Numbered from the stretch's first letter, positions 24,188 through 32,676 are shown. The stretch is 64,000 bases of DNA from Anaerolineae bacterium (GCA_013178015.1 JABLXR010000004.1:1-64000), one strand, 5' to 3'. A program made the numbers and translations. The notes: a model not told the origin generated them from the sequence alone.

Positions 24188-25009
24188 CTACAACTCCTCG
24201 CCGAATCGCGGACTCAGCCGTACGAACACCCAGTACCCCAGGGCGAGCACGGCCAGACAGGTGACGAGAGTGCGGAAGAAGAAGTCTAGCCCCACAGGGC
24301 TGCCGGAGTATAGGATATCGCGATAGGCAGCCGCCAATGAGGCCATGGGGTTGAGCCGGTTCAACCACACGTAGGCGTTGAGTTCGGCGCCCAGCACCCG
24401 CACCCAGGTGTCACGGATCAGGTCTATGGGCCAGAAGATGGGAGTGAGGAAGAACCAGGCCAGGGTGAGGACCTCCAGTATCATCTGGGTGTCCCGATAG
24501 AAGACGTTGACGGCCGAAAGCAGGAGAGCCAGACCGGTGACGAAGGCCACCTGCGCCAGCAACACCCAGGGCAGGTAGAGCACTATCCAGCGGGTGAAGG
24601 GCAGGCCCAGGACCAGCATGAGCAAGAAGAGGGGGATGAGAGCCAGGAGGAAGTTCACCAGATGGGCCAGCACGGCCGCGATGGGCAGCACCTCGCGGGG
24701 GAAGTACACCTTGCGTACCAGGGGGGTGTTGTTCAGCACACTTGCCGTGCCCGTGGTCAGCCCTCCGACGAGGAAGTTCCAGGGCAGCAAGGCACTGAGC
24801 AGGTAGACGGGATAGTAGGCCTTGGAGTAGTCCGTGAGGAGGACGGTGAAGACGATCCCGAACACGATCATCATGCCCAGAGGATTGAGCAGAGACCACA
24901 TGAAGCCGAGCACGGAGTTCTTGTAGCGCGCCTTCAGATCTCGAAGCACCAACTGGCGCACCAGTTCACGATAGTGGTACAGCTCGACCAAGCGTTGGGG
25001 AATGCTCAC
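24188..25009 (-). CDS. ABC-2 type polysaccharide export permease
   Basis: Six-helix inner-membrane permease of 273 aa. It shows RELVRQLVLRDLKARYKNSVLG and FMWSLLNPLGMMIVFGIVF (a hallmark of Wzm/TagG/KpsM), NTPLVRKVYFPREVLPIA and WFFLTPIFWPIDLI. Such permeases, with an ATPase (Wzt/TagH/KpsT), export O-antigen, teichoic acid or capsule. I chose GTG 25009 (V-S-I-P-Q) because the open frame upstream reads through a simple-sequence repeat. No ATPase subunit is found in the window, which is odd for this family. It is followed directly by the Wzz-like gene and murJ. Confidence 0.88.
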   Translation of the reverse strand: MSIPQRLVELYHYRELVRQLVLRDLKARYKNSVLGFMWSLLNPLGMMIVFGIVFTVLLTDYSKAYYPVYLLSALLPWNFLVGGLTTGTASVLNNTPLVRKVYFPREVLPIAAVLAHLVNFLLALIPLFLLMLVLGLPFTRWIVLYLPWVLLAQVAFVTGLALLLSAVNVFYRDTQMILEVLTLAWFFLTPIFWPIDLIRDTWVRVLGAELNAYVWLNRLNPMASLAAAYRDILYSGSPVGLDFFFRTLVTCLAVLALGYWVFVRLSPRFGEEL

Positions 25010-25040
25010 GGCCGCTAGGATAACGCAGCCAGGCCGCGGC

Positions 25041-25284
25041 GACAAAGACACGGAGAGGGGGTGACACGGAGACGCGGAGACGGGGTGACGGGAAGACACG
25101 GAGACGAGCTGGCTGGGGGCACTCTCCCAGTCTCCGCGTCTCCCCGTCTCCCCCTCTCCCCGTCTCCGCGTCTCCCCGTCTCCCTGTCTCCGCGTCTCCG
25201 CGTCTCCCTATCCCCCCTCTCCCTGTCTCCGCGTCTCCCCGTCTCCCCCTCTCCCCGTCTCCGTGTCTCCGCGTCCCCGCGTCT
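25041..25284. repeat. GTCTCCGCG-word satellite with inverted arm
   Basis: About 245 bases built almost wholly of the words gtctccgcg, gtctcccc and their complements. A left arm in purine-rich orientation (25041-25106) faces a longer right arm (25130-25284). The longest perfect pairing found is 18 bp (25068-25085 with 25158-25175). It ends exactly at the stop codon of the primase-polymerase gene. Confidence 0.9.
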
Positions 25285-26076
25285 CTACCTCAGCAGCGCC
25301 AGGAGACTGCTCACGGAGTTCCGGGGCACTTCGGTAGGGCCGGAGCGCTCCAGGGCTTTCTCGGGGGTGGCGTCCTGCGCCTGGAAGCCTTCCAGTTCGT
25401 CCCGCTGCAGCGGTAGCGACACCAGCCCACTCTCCGGGTGCACCGACCAGGGCGACCGGAGCGAGCCGTTGTGATGCACGATGTTCTCGTCCAGCAGCAA
25501 AGACCGTGCGTGCTCCGGGTCGGCCGAGTTGGTGAGGGTGATGGGGTCATCGGGGGACAAGTAGCGGTAGAACTCGCCGCGCCACTGCCCCGCCTGCAGT
25601 CGCTCCTCCAACCGGTCGCGCAGGAAGACGATCACCCGACGCTCGAAGGGCCAGGGCTCGCCCCCTCCCGCCTCCCGTGCCTGCTCCTGATCGAAGGCCC
25701 AGTAGAAGTGGAAGCCGCGACGGCCGGAGAACTTGAGGGAGTACTCTACCCCGAGTTCGTCGAGCAGCGACGCCAACTCGGCGGCGGCGGCGCCCGCCAG
25801 GGCGAGGGGGACCTCCACGTCCCGGCGATCGATGTCCAGGATGAAGTAGAGGAAGCCGTCTTCTAGGTGAGGATGGAAGGAGTAGCAGTGCTGTCGGGCC
25901 CAGTACATGACATCGCTGTGAGTCTCGACAGCAATGAAGTCGCCTCCCTTCTGCCGACGGCGGAAGATGACCCGCTTCTCGAACTTGAGCTCCATTCCCA
26001 CCGGCCTGCCCTGCAAGAAGGGCAGTACGCTGTCGGCCTTGGCCTCCCAGTATTCCATGAGCCATTGGATGGGCAC
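25285..26076 (-). CDS. Stand-alone archaeo-eukaryotic primase-polymerase domain protein
   Basis: Protein of 263 aa (GTG start) with the primase/LigD-polymerase fold. Motif I is YFILDIDRRDVEVPL (the D-x-D pair), motif II is SLKFSGRRGFHFYWAF, and the third conserved block is RSPWSVHPESGLVSLPL, reminiscent of archaeal PriS and LigD-type polymerases. It has neither a ligase nor a nuclease domain. Possible roles are repair synthesis at breaks or priming/lesion bypass; this cannot be decided. It sits in a minus-strand run next to an APH-like kinase and an exopolysaccharide operon, with no Ku or ligase gene in view. Confidence 0.75.
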   Translation of the reverse strand: MPIQWLMEYWEAKADSVLPFLQGRPVGMELKFEKRVIFRRRQKGGDFIAVETHSDVMYWARQHCYSFHPHLEDGFLYFILDIDRRDVEVPLALAGAAAAELASLLDELGVEYSLKFSGRRGFHFYWAFDQEQAREAGGGEPWPFERRVIVFLRDRLEERLQAGQWRGEFYRYLSPDDPITLTNSADPEHARSLLLDENIVHHNGSLRSPWSVHPESGLVSLPLQRDELEGFQAQDATPEKALERSGPTEVPRNSVSSLLALLR

Positions 26077-26147
26077 TGTTGCCTCCTAGACAGAGCCGCC
26101 CGGGCCGCCCGTTGCCTGCCACCGCCCCGTCGCCGCGCCGAGGCAGG

Positions 26148-27215
26148 TCACCGCGCCTGCCCCGGGCGGACGCAGTGGTCCGCCCCTACGTCCAGCCACT
26201 GTGCCGCCAGCCGCCGATAGTGGCGGTACTTGCGCAGCCGATCCCGCTCCCAGTTGGCAGGCAGCTCCACCAGCCGAGGGTCCAGGCCCCGAGGCACCTC
26301 GTACAGGTAACGGGCCAGCCGTGCCACCCAGAAGCAAAGCAGGATGCCGTAGTAAGCCCAGATGCGGACCAGCTTATCGCCATCGCCGGCCAGCTCGCAG
26401 TATGTGTGGGCGACCCACTGCCAGCGCTGGCACGGCACGCCCAGGTAAGCTGGGTGGGTGATCAGGTCAGCGATCTCGAAGGCGGGGTCACCCCAGCCGC
26501 TGTTCTCCCAGTCCACCGAGCACCATCCGCCTGGCCGCCGGATGAAGTTGGTGATGTTGGCATCCGCTCGGCAGAGCCGCGGCTCCGGGGTCGGCCACCG
26601 AGGAAGGTCTCGAGCTTCTAGGCGGTCCAAAATGCCGCTCAGGAGCGCGGGCCGATCGGCCTCGGGTATCCGCTCGGCCTGCTCCCGCACCAGGCGCACG
26701 GCTGCCTCGGCGCTGGGGGCGGTCACGTGGGCCGGACGAATCTCCACGTCCGTGTCCGCGGGCGAGAGGCTATGCACGGCCGCCAGGTGCTTCAGGAGCA
26801 GAGTCCACTCCCCATCGTCGGCCGGCGGCTCCTTGCTCACCTCCCCTTCCAGCCAGGTCTGCACCACCACAGGCAGCGAGTAGGAGGATCGGTCCAGCAG
26901 GAGCGGAACAGGGGCAACTCGCAGTCCGGACCGGTGCAGGGCCAGCAGAGCGGTGTACTCCCGCCCCGCCCGATCCCTGGGGTCAGCCAGGGTGAACTTC
27001 ACCGCCAGGTCGCCCAGGGGCCCAGTGGCCCGATAGAGCAGGTTGTTGGCCCCGCCCGTTATGCGGGCGATTTCCCAGCCCGGCGCCGACTCCCCGCGCG
27101 ATAGCCTCTCCAGCAGAGGGTGAAGCAGCCTGGCGCGCTCGGGCTCGGATAGGGCTTCCAGGCCCACGGTGCTCTCACTAGGCGCCCGCTGCCTTCGCTG
27201 GCCAGGGAAGGGCAT
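26148..27215 (-). CDS. APH/choline-kinase-like phosphotransferase
   Basis: Protein of 355 aa with the aminoglycoside-phosphotransferase fold: ITGGANNLLYRATGPLGDLAV (nucleotide loop), VVVQTWLEGEV, then the catalytic region LCRADANITNFIRRPGG and metal Asp block VDWENSGWGDPAFEIADL. The usual HxDxxxxN motif reads RADANITN, so Asp and Asn are present but the leading His is Arg. It may be a sugar, amino-alcohol or drug kinase; resistance is not implied. ATG 27215 overlaps the glycosyltransferase stop by one base (TGATG), indicating coupled translation. Confidence 0.8.
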   Translation of the reverse strand: MPFPGQRRQRAPSESTVGLEALSEPERARLLHPLLERLSRGESAPGWEIARITGGANNLLYRATGPLGDLAVKFTLADPRDRAGREYTALLALHRSGLRVAPVPLLLDRSSYSLPVVVQTWLEGEVSKEPPADDGEWTLLLKHLAAVHSLSPADTDVEIRPAHVTAPSAEAAVRLVREQAERIPEADRPALLSGILDRLEARDLPRWPTPEPRLCRADANITNFIRRPGGWCSVDWENSGWGDPAFEIADLITHPAYLGVPCQRWQWVAHTYCELAGDGDKLVRIWAYYGILLCFWVARLARYLYEVPRGLDPRLVELPANWERDRLRKYRHYRRLAAQWLDVGADHCVRPGQAR

Positions 27216-28456
27216 CAGCCCTGCTCGACCTGGGGGCGGCTGCGCCGAAGCCGCCTGCCCCTTCCCTGCGGACTGAGCACCCGCTCGTAGACGGCCTCGA
27301 TGGCAGCCGCTCCCTCCTCCCAGGTGAAGCGCTCCAGGGCGCGTTGGCGCAGCGCTTGCCCGAGGGATCGAGCTCCTTCCAGGTCCCCCAAAACACGTAT
27401 GAGAGTGGAGGAAAGGGCGGCCTCGTCCACGGCGTCGGGGTAGATGCCCAGCTCCCCCAGGTACTCCCGGTTCACCGGGCCGTCGAAGGCGACGACAGGC
27501 AGGGCCATGGCCATGTAGTTGAGCAGTTTGCCCGCTCCCTCAGTGGCCGACACTTTGGGCGCCACCGCCAGGTCCCCCAGGGCCAGGTGGTGAGGGGCTC
27601 GGTCGTAGGGCAGTTGCCCGGTGAACACCACCCGCCCGGCCAGGCCCAGGCTGTGGGCGTAGGCCCGGTACTCGTTGACCCCGGGGTAGCCCATGATGAG
27701 GAAATGGGCTCGGGGCACCTCGGCTACCACGCGAGTGGCGGCGCGGAGCAACAGGCTGGTGCCCTGATGTTCGGCCAGGAGCCCTAGGTACACCACCAGC
27801 AGCGAGTCGCCAGGGATGCTCAGGCTCTCCCGCAGTGATCGGCGTTCCTCGGGGGTGAGCACGTCAGGGTGGAAGGTGCGGGAGTTCACCCGATCCTGAA
27901 CCACGGTGATGTGGCCGGGGTCGCAGGCGAAATCCTCCACCAGCAGGCGAGCAGCGTTGTGGGTGCTGGTCACCAGGGCCTGGGGCAGGTGGTCTATCAG
28001 ACGCTCCAGGCGTACCATGGGGCGGTACCAGGGACCCCTGGGGTTCAGGAAGTGGTGATCCACCATCTCGCTGGAGGCGCTGCCCTGGAAGTCGAACACC
28101 ACCGGGATGTGGAGCAGGCGACCGATCACGGAGCCGATGAGGGCCCCCTCGTGCATGTGAGCATGAATGACGTCGGGACGGTGTCGAAGCGCCCGCTCCA
28201 GGACGGTCAGGACGAGCAGGGCGTCGTAGGCGAACTTGTGTCGGGAAGAGCCCACCTCGTAGTGCTGGCGCCAGGGTAGGGGGAGGGTGCGATAGACGGG
28301 GAAGCCTCCCGGATCTCTGCCTTTGCGGTAGGTGCAGACGGAGACTTCGTGGCCGCGCACCCCCAGCGCCCTGGCCTCCTCCAGAATGCGCACGTGGCAG
28401 CCGGTATCGGAGAAGAAGGAAGTGGGCGCGATCATGAGGATTCTCAGGCCGGGCAT
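27215..28456 (-). CDS. GT4-family glycosyltransferase
   Basis: Retaining GT-B glycosyltransferase of 413 aa. The N-terminal domain has LRILMIAPTSFFSDTGCHVR and DVIHAHMHEGALIGSVIGRL. The C-terminal donor domain has LLVVYLGLLAEHQGTSLLL, VVFTGQLPYDRAPHHLALGD and the E-x7-E-type region VSATEGAGKLLNYMAMALPV. It likely acts in glycan or glycolipid synthesis in the cytosol. ATG 28456 begins right at the Rossmann strand. A word-repeat hairpin (28471-28571) separates it from the deaminase gene. It is followed by the APH-like kinase with a one-base overlap. Confidence 0.9.
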   Translation of the reverse strand: MPGLRILMIAPTSFFSDTGCHVRILEEARALGVRGHEVSVCTYRKGRDPGGFPVYRTLPLPWRQHYEVGSSRHKFAYDALLVLTVLERALRHRPDVIHAHMHEGALIGSVIGRLLHIPVVFDFQGSASSEMVDHHFLNPRGPWYRPMVRLERLIDHLPQALVTSTHNAARLLVEDFACDPGHITVVQDRVNSRTFHPDVLTPEERRSLRESLSIPGDSLLVVYLGLLAEHQGTSLLLRAATRVVAEVPRAHFLIMGYPGVNEYRAYAHSLGLAGRVVFTGQLPYDRAPHHLALGDLAVAPKVSATEGAGKLLNYMAMALPVVAFDGPVNREYLGELGIYPDAVDEAALSSTLIRVLGDLEGARSLGQALRQRALERFTWEEGAAAIEAVYERVLSPQGRGRRLRRSRPQVEQG

Positions 28457-28470
28457 GTCAACTGCTCCAG

Positions 28471-28571
28471 CGAGTGACTGGTGATACGTGATACGTGACC
28501 CGTGACTCATGATAGGTGAACCTTGTCATACCCCCACTCATCACGAGTCACGTATCACTCGTCACTCGTCA
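28471..28571. repeat. gtgatacgt/gtgactcgt word-repeat hairpin
   Basis: Direct word copies on the left (gtgatacgt twice, gtgacccgtgactc) face complementary words on the right. A 12-bp perfect pairing joins 28488-28499 and 28547-28558. The element lies between the glycosyltransferase start and the deaminase stop codon. Confidence 0.85.
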
Positions 28572-28970
28572 CTACTCGTTCCAGTAGAAGGGCAGCAAGT
28601 CCCTCAGCTTGACGGTCTGCTTCTCGGAGAGGATGACGTCAGCTTCGATGTTGCTGCGGTCTATCTGCATCATGAACTCGCGGCACCGCCCGCAAGGAGG
28701 CAGTATCTCGCTGTCGCCCACGGCCACCACGGCCGCTATCCGCGTCTCCCGGTGCTTGAGCATCTCGGCGATGGCGGAGTGCTCGGCGCAGAAGCCGATG
28801 CCACAGGCGACATCAATGCATATGCCGGTATAGACGTTGCCATCGGCGGTGAGGATGGCGGCGCCCACCCCTCCGGCGCTGAAGCCGTCGCCGGGCGACA
28901 GCTCGAAGCTCCCTTGTACGCTCCTGGCGGCGGCGATCAGCCGCCGGACGACGTCACCAGTCTGCACCAC
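28572..28970 (-). CDS. Cytidine-deaminase-family protein
   Basis: Zinc-dependent deaminase of 132 aa. The zinc and catalytic residues are in GFCAEHSAIAEML (Cys, Ala, Glu) and PPCGRCREFM (PCxxC). The surrounding GFSAGGVGAAILTADGNVYTG matches cytidine and blasticidin-S deaminases. It could salvage cytidine/deoxycytidine or act on a nucleoside antibiotic. Start is GTG, with GGAGGC 4 bases upstream of the first of two successive GTGs. The gene is 14 bases after the P-loop kinase stop, so it shares its transcript. Confidence 0.85.
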   Translation of the reverse strand: MVQTGDVVRRLIAAARSVQGSFELSPGDGFSAGGVGAAILTADGNVYTGICIDVACGIGFCAEHSAIAEMLKHRETRIAAVVAVGDSEILPPCGRCREFMMQIDRSNIEADVILSEKQTVKLRDLLPFYWNE

Positions 28971-28984
28971 TCTTGCCTCCCAAG

Positions 28985-29713
28985 TCAGGCTCGCCTGAGC
29001 CGAGCCGATGTCGCCGCACTAGGGCCACCGGTCACCGGCGTCGGTCCCCCGATGTGCGGCCTGAAGTGTAGGGCCACCGTCTCCTCCACCGTCTCCAAGG
29101 ACGTGTCTATGCAGGCGAGCAGACTAAGGTCCTTTAGGGCCCTCTGCTGTGCGTACCACCTGTCCACGAAGTCTGTCCCGGCCGTCCAGCACGGCCGCTC
29201 AATGTCCCTTGTGATGCAGGTCTCTCGGCTGGGCAAGAGCACCCGGACGAGAGGGCGGATGCCATACTCCGCTAGCCTGCCTACGTAGGCCTGCACCTCG
29301 TCTGAGCCCAAGACATATCCCACGACGACGTCGTAGCCCAGCCCTAGCACGACCATCATCGTCCTCATGGTCTCCTTGTGGTACAGGCACTCGTCGGCCT
29401 TCAGCGCGGGATCCTGCCGTGCTCTGTAGTTCAGCCTCTTGCTGATGGCGTCTCCATCTATGAAGACGTAGCCGTAGTGGCGCTCAATGTACTGCCCCAC
29501 GGCCGACTTCCCCGCCCCCACCGGACCACTGATGAGGATCACCCTGCGTGCAGGGTCTATGCCTCCGGAGACAGCACCGACCGGAATCAGTGTTCCGCAG
29601 TGCGAACAGGTGGGCTCTATGATCCTGGAGCCGTTGGCCATTGCCGGGACGTCGGCTGCCACCAGGCTATGGTGTCTGCCAAGATCCGAGCCGCAGTCAG
29701 CGCAGGCGCTCAC
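28985..29713 (-). CDS. Zinc-ribbon P-loop nucleotide kinase-like protein
   Basis: Protein of 242 aa. Two CxxC pairs (SACADCGSD and PTCSHCGT) form a zinc ribbon in the first 50 residues. They are followed by a P-loop kinase domain: Walker A GPVGAGKSAVGQYIE, then VFIDGDAISKRLNY and VVVGYVLGSDEV. The kinase part looks like small-molecule or nucleotide kinases of the AAA/shikimate-kinase-like class; the substrate is unknown. I chose GTG 29713 because GGAGGGA lies exactly 8 bases upstream and the ATG-led longer frame has no conserved sequence. It lies between the deaminase and a GNAT gene in one transcription unit. Confidence 0.7.
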   Translation of the reverse strand: MSACADCGSDLGRHHSLVAADVPAMANGSRIIEPTCSHCGTLIPVGAVSGGIDPARRVILISGPVGAGKSAVGQYIERHYGYVFIDGDAISKRLNYRARQDPALKADECLYHKETMRTMMVVLGLGYDVVVGYVLGSDEVQAYVGRLAEYGIRPLVRVLLPSRETCITRDIERPCWTAGTDFVDRWYAQQRALKDLSLLACIDTSLETVEETVALHFRPHIGGPTPVTGGPSAATSARLRRA

Positions 29714-29783
29714 GAGGTCGTTCCCTCCATGATGCAGCGAATCATGGCGCCGCCGCCGGGCGGCTGACCGGGATGTGGTGTCA

Positions 29784-30410
29784 CTAGCGGGAGCCACACG
29801 ACGCCGTGCCCTGGGGCGACGACACTCGGCTCTTGTTGAACTCGGCCCTGGTCAGGGCGAAGTGATACTGGAGCTTGCCTTTCTGTGGCTGGGGCAGCTC
29901 CTCCGTCTTCACCAGGCGAAAGCCGTTCTTCAGCCAGACCCGCTGGCTCCTCACGTTGTAGTCTTCCGCGAAGCAGTGGAGGACGTCCACGTTCTCTACC
30001 GTGAAGGCGAACTCAACCAGCATGCCGACGAAGGCCGTGCCGATGCCCCGTCCCCAGCATTCCTTCTCCCCTATCGCCATATCTATGCGTCGCACATCCA
30101 GCCCCGGATACATGGACGAGACCTTCTCCAGGTTCATCCGCTGGAGCCAGCACTCGCCGACCGGTGCGCCATCGACCTCCACCAGAAAGCAGTGCCCCTG
30201 CCGAGACACGCCGCCGTAGATCTCATGAACGGTATCCTGGTCATAGGAGCGCTCGATGTCCTCGCCTCCTTCCGTCCAGTAGAGCACCTCCGGGTCAGCG
30301 TTCCACTTGTAGAGAAGCGGCAGGTAGGCGTCGCACAAGGGACGCAGGATGATGCGGTATCTGTCGGTCTCACCGTACAGGGTGATGTCGTGGGTGGTGA
30401 TGATGGGCAA
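29784..30410 (-). CDS. GNAT acetyltransferase, AAC(6')-like
   Basis: Acetyl-CoA-dependent N-acetyltransferase of 208 aa. The acetyl-CoA loop is CWGRGIGTAFVGMLVEFAF (RxxGxG/A type). DPEVLYWTEGGE near residue 38 and HCFAEDYNVRSQRVWLKNGF near the end follow the AAC(6')-Ib pattern. It may modify an aminoglycoside, a peptide or siderophore; resistance is not shown. Start is TTG 30410 with GGAGG just upstream. It begins 12 bases after the RlmD-type gene, so it is the second gene of that run. Confidence 0.8.
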   Translation of the reverse strand: MPIITTHDITLYGETDRYRIILRPLCDAYLPLLYKWNADPEVLYWTEGGEDIERSYDQDTVHEIYGGVSRQGHCFLVEVDGAPVGECWLQRMNLEKVSSMYPGLDVRRIDMAIGEKECWGRGIGTAFVGMLVEFAFTVENVDVLHCFAEDYNVRSQRVWLKNGFRLVKTEELPQPQKGKLQYHFALTRAEFNKSRVSSPQGTASCGSR

Positions 30411-30422
30411 GCGCGCCTCCTC

Positions 30423-31688
30423 TCAGCCCGCCACCTCGCCAAACAGTGCCACCGTCTCCACGTGGGCCGTCTGGGGGAACATGTCAACCGCCAGCATGCT
30501 CTCGACCTGGTAGCCAGCCTGGGCCAGGTAGACTATGTCCCGCGCCAGGGTAGCCGGATCACACGACACGTATACCAGTCGCTCGGGCCCCAGCGCCGCG
30601 ATGGCACTCACCAGCTCCGCTCCCAGGCCGCTGCGCGGCGGGTCCACCACCACCACCTCAAAACGCCCCTCTAGGCTGGGCAGCACCTCGGCGGCTTCGC
30701 CCTCATGGACGACGAAGTTGGGGACGTCCTCGCCGTTGGCCTGGGCGTCCGCCGCGGCCCAGGGGGAGAACTCCACGCCCACTACCTCACCGGCGTAGGC
30801 GGCCAGGCTGAGGGCGAACGTACCCACGCCACAGAACAGGTCCAGGACGCGCTCGCCGCCGGTCAGGCGGCAGAACTCCCGGACCACCTCCAACAGGTTC
30901 TCCGCCTGAGCGGTGAACACCTGAAAGAACGAGGGGGCAAAGATGCGGAAGATGCGGCCGGCCAGCCGTTCGTGGAAGTAGGGCTCCCCCACTAGCGTGA
31001 TGAGGTCTCCGTTTCCGGTCAGATGAGCGAAGGAGACGGCCAGGTCCAGGGATATCTCCGGCCCCTCGTCGCGTTCGGTCTCCAACAGGACCAGTTGTTC
31101 GCCGGTGTTCACGCCCGCCCGCAGGACCAGTCGGGTCAGTTCGCCCCATTCTAGTTCGATCGAGGCGTGCAACTGGTCCACCAGGTCATGGGCGATGAGG
31201 CACTGGGCGATAGGCATGACGGTGCGGCCGTCGTTGGTATAGAAGCCCAGCCCGACGGCGCCGCTGGGCTCCTCGGGAGCCCGGGTGACGGGATGCAGCT
31301 GGATGTTGTTGCGGTAGGCCCAGGGGTCGTCGGCGGGCACGATCCCGTCCAGGGGCGGGTCGCTCACCCGGCCCAGCCGCCGCATCTGGTCGGCGACGAG
31401 GTCCAGCCGGAGCTCGAGCTGGCGGCGGTAGCCGACGTGCTGCCACTGGCAGCCGCCGCAGGTGCCGAAGTAAGGACAGGGCGGCTCCACCCGATCGGGA
31501 GAGGGCTGCAGCACCTCCAGCAGCTGGGCGCGAGCATAGCGGCGCCGCTCCTCGACGATGCGGGCGCGTACCGTCTCGCCGGGGATGGCGTAGGGCACGA
31601 AGACCACTTTGCCCTCCCACCGCCCGATGGCCTCGCCCCCGTGGGCGATGTGGTCGAGCTCCAGGGTCACTTCGGAGCTAGCAGACAT
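30423..31688 (-). CDS. rlmD: RlmD/TrmA-type RNA m5U methyltransferase
   Basis: SAM-dependent RNA methyltransferase of 421 aa that makes 5-methyluridine, most likely in 23S rRNA. The N-terminal TRAM domain (AHGGEAIGRWEGKVVFV) leads to an iron-sulfur Cys cluster (PCPYFGTCGGCQWQHV). The catalytic domain has the SAM motif LDLFCGVGTFALSLA, the VVVDPPRSGLGAE block and the catalytic Cys in LVYVSCDPATLARD. The ATG at 31688 lies just behind a GAGGTGG site. It is the first gene of a four-gene minus-strand run. Confidence 0.9.
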   Translation of the reverse strand: MSASSEVTLELDHIAHGGEAIGRWEGKVVFVPYAIPGETVRARIVEERRRYARAQLLEVLQPSPDRVEPPCPYFGTCGGCQWQHVGYRRQLELRLDLVADQMRRLGRVSDPPLDGIVPADDPWAYRNNIQLHPVTRAPEEPSGAVGLGFYTNDGRTVMPIAQCLIAHDLVDQLHASIELEWGELTRLVLRAGVNTGEQLVLLETERDEGPEISLDLAVSFAHLTGNGDLITLVGEPYFHERLAGRIFRIFAPSFFQVFTAQAENLLEVVREFCRLTGGERVLDLFCGVGTFALSLAAYAGEVVGVEFSPWAAADAQANGEDVPNFVVHEGEAAEVLPSLEGRFEVVVVDPPRSGLGAELVSAIAALGPERLVYVSCDPATLARDIVYLAQAGYQVESMLAVDMFPQTAHVETVALFGEVAG

Positions 31689-31881
31689 AACCACCTCAGA
31701 GGCCGGATTCTAGTGGCGGCAGGGGCGGAAGTCCAACCGAGGGGTGTGAGCAGGGAGGATGATGGGACGCGGATCTCCGGTGATGGAGAGGGCGCGGGTT
31801 GTGCTTCCCAGTTCTCGGCTTCTGGCCACAGGGCTACGGGTAGCCACTGCACCGCTGAGGCGACCCCTCGCCCGGCCAGAA

Positions 31882-32409
31882 TCAGGCGCCCTGCGCCGGC
31901 TCTCCCCCATCCACGTGGTACACGTGGTCGCAGCAGTCGTCGCCTTCCATGAGGGTCTTAGTGCGAGCGAAGCCGATGGCGGGGTTGAAGGCCGCCGCAG
32001 CCGGTCCGTCGCCCTCGCAGATCCAGATGCCGATGTCGGCCGCCTCCAGCTCGCGGAAGATCTCTGCCCACAGGCACCGGGTGAAGCGGTAGGCCTGGCG
32101 CCTCTCGGTGTCTTCCAGCTTCTCCCATTCGTGGGAGCCGCGGCAGCCGGCCTCCAAGGCATAGCAGAAGGCCCGCAGGCTGTTATCGAGTACCTCGGCA
32201 CCTCTCTTCCGGTTCGCTTCCACCGATCGCTCCAAGTGGCGACGACGGATGGCCTCGCGGGCTTCGGGCCCGTACTCCTCTTCGGCCGCGCGCACTGCCT
32301 CCACGTAGAGGCCGATGGCTCCGGCCATCTTGCGCTTGAGGATCTCGCAGAAGCGCTCCTCCGTCTCCACTTCCAGCCTCTGCTCCACGGCATCCTGTAG
32401 CGAACCCAT
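31882..32409 (-). CDS. L-2-amino-thiazoline-4-carboxylate hydrolase-like protein
   Basis: Soluble protein of 175 aa resembling the ATC-hydrolase family: YRFTRCLWAEIFRELEAADI, WICEGDGPAAAAFNPAIGFA, and the closing TLMEGDDCCDHVYHV. The conserved DDCCDH ending and the single-domain length fit. In Pseudomonas ATC hydrolase acts in L-cysteine synthesis from D,L-ATC, but most members are of unknown function. ATG 32409 follows a GAGG-rich site. It is divergent from the lipoprotein at 32677 and stands about 190 bases from rlmD. Confidence 0.75.
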   Translation of the reverse strand: MGSLQDAVEQRLEVETEERFCEILKRKMAGAIGLYVEAVRAAEEEYGPEAREAIRRRHLERSVEANRKRGAEVLDNSLRAFCYALEAGCRGSHEWEKLEDTERRQAYRFTRCLWAEIFRELEAADIGIWICEGDGPAAAAFNPAIGFARTKTLMEGDDCCDHVYHVDGGEPAQGA

Positions 32410-32676
32410 TCCGCCCTCCTCCCCTCCGGCAAGCTGGCCACAGAACGACAGACGTCGTCGTGAGATCGTCCCGGGGGCTGACTTGGCGCCACAGCCCGGG
32501 GCTTGCTCCTGCACCCTGGCGGCGCCATGCCCCGCGTGCCATTCTGGCCTCGGCGCGAGGGGTCGGTCAACTGGCAGCACCGGAGGTGGGGCCTGGTAGA
32601 GCGGTTCCGATTGCCGGAACCGAGTGGGAGTGCCACAATGGCTGCGTGCCCACGCCCCACCTCCGGGAGGTCGGCT

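Noticed and set aside
24188-25099. Longer start for the export permease
   Set aside because: The extra 30 residues are translated simple repeats (SVSLSPRP), not a real N-terminus.
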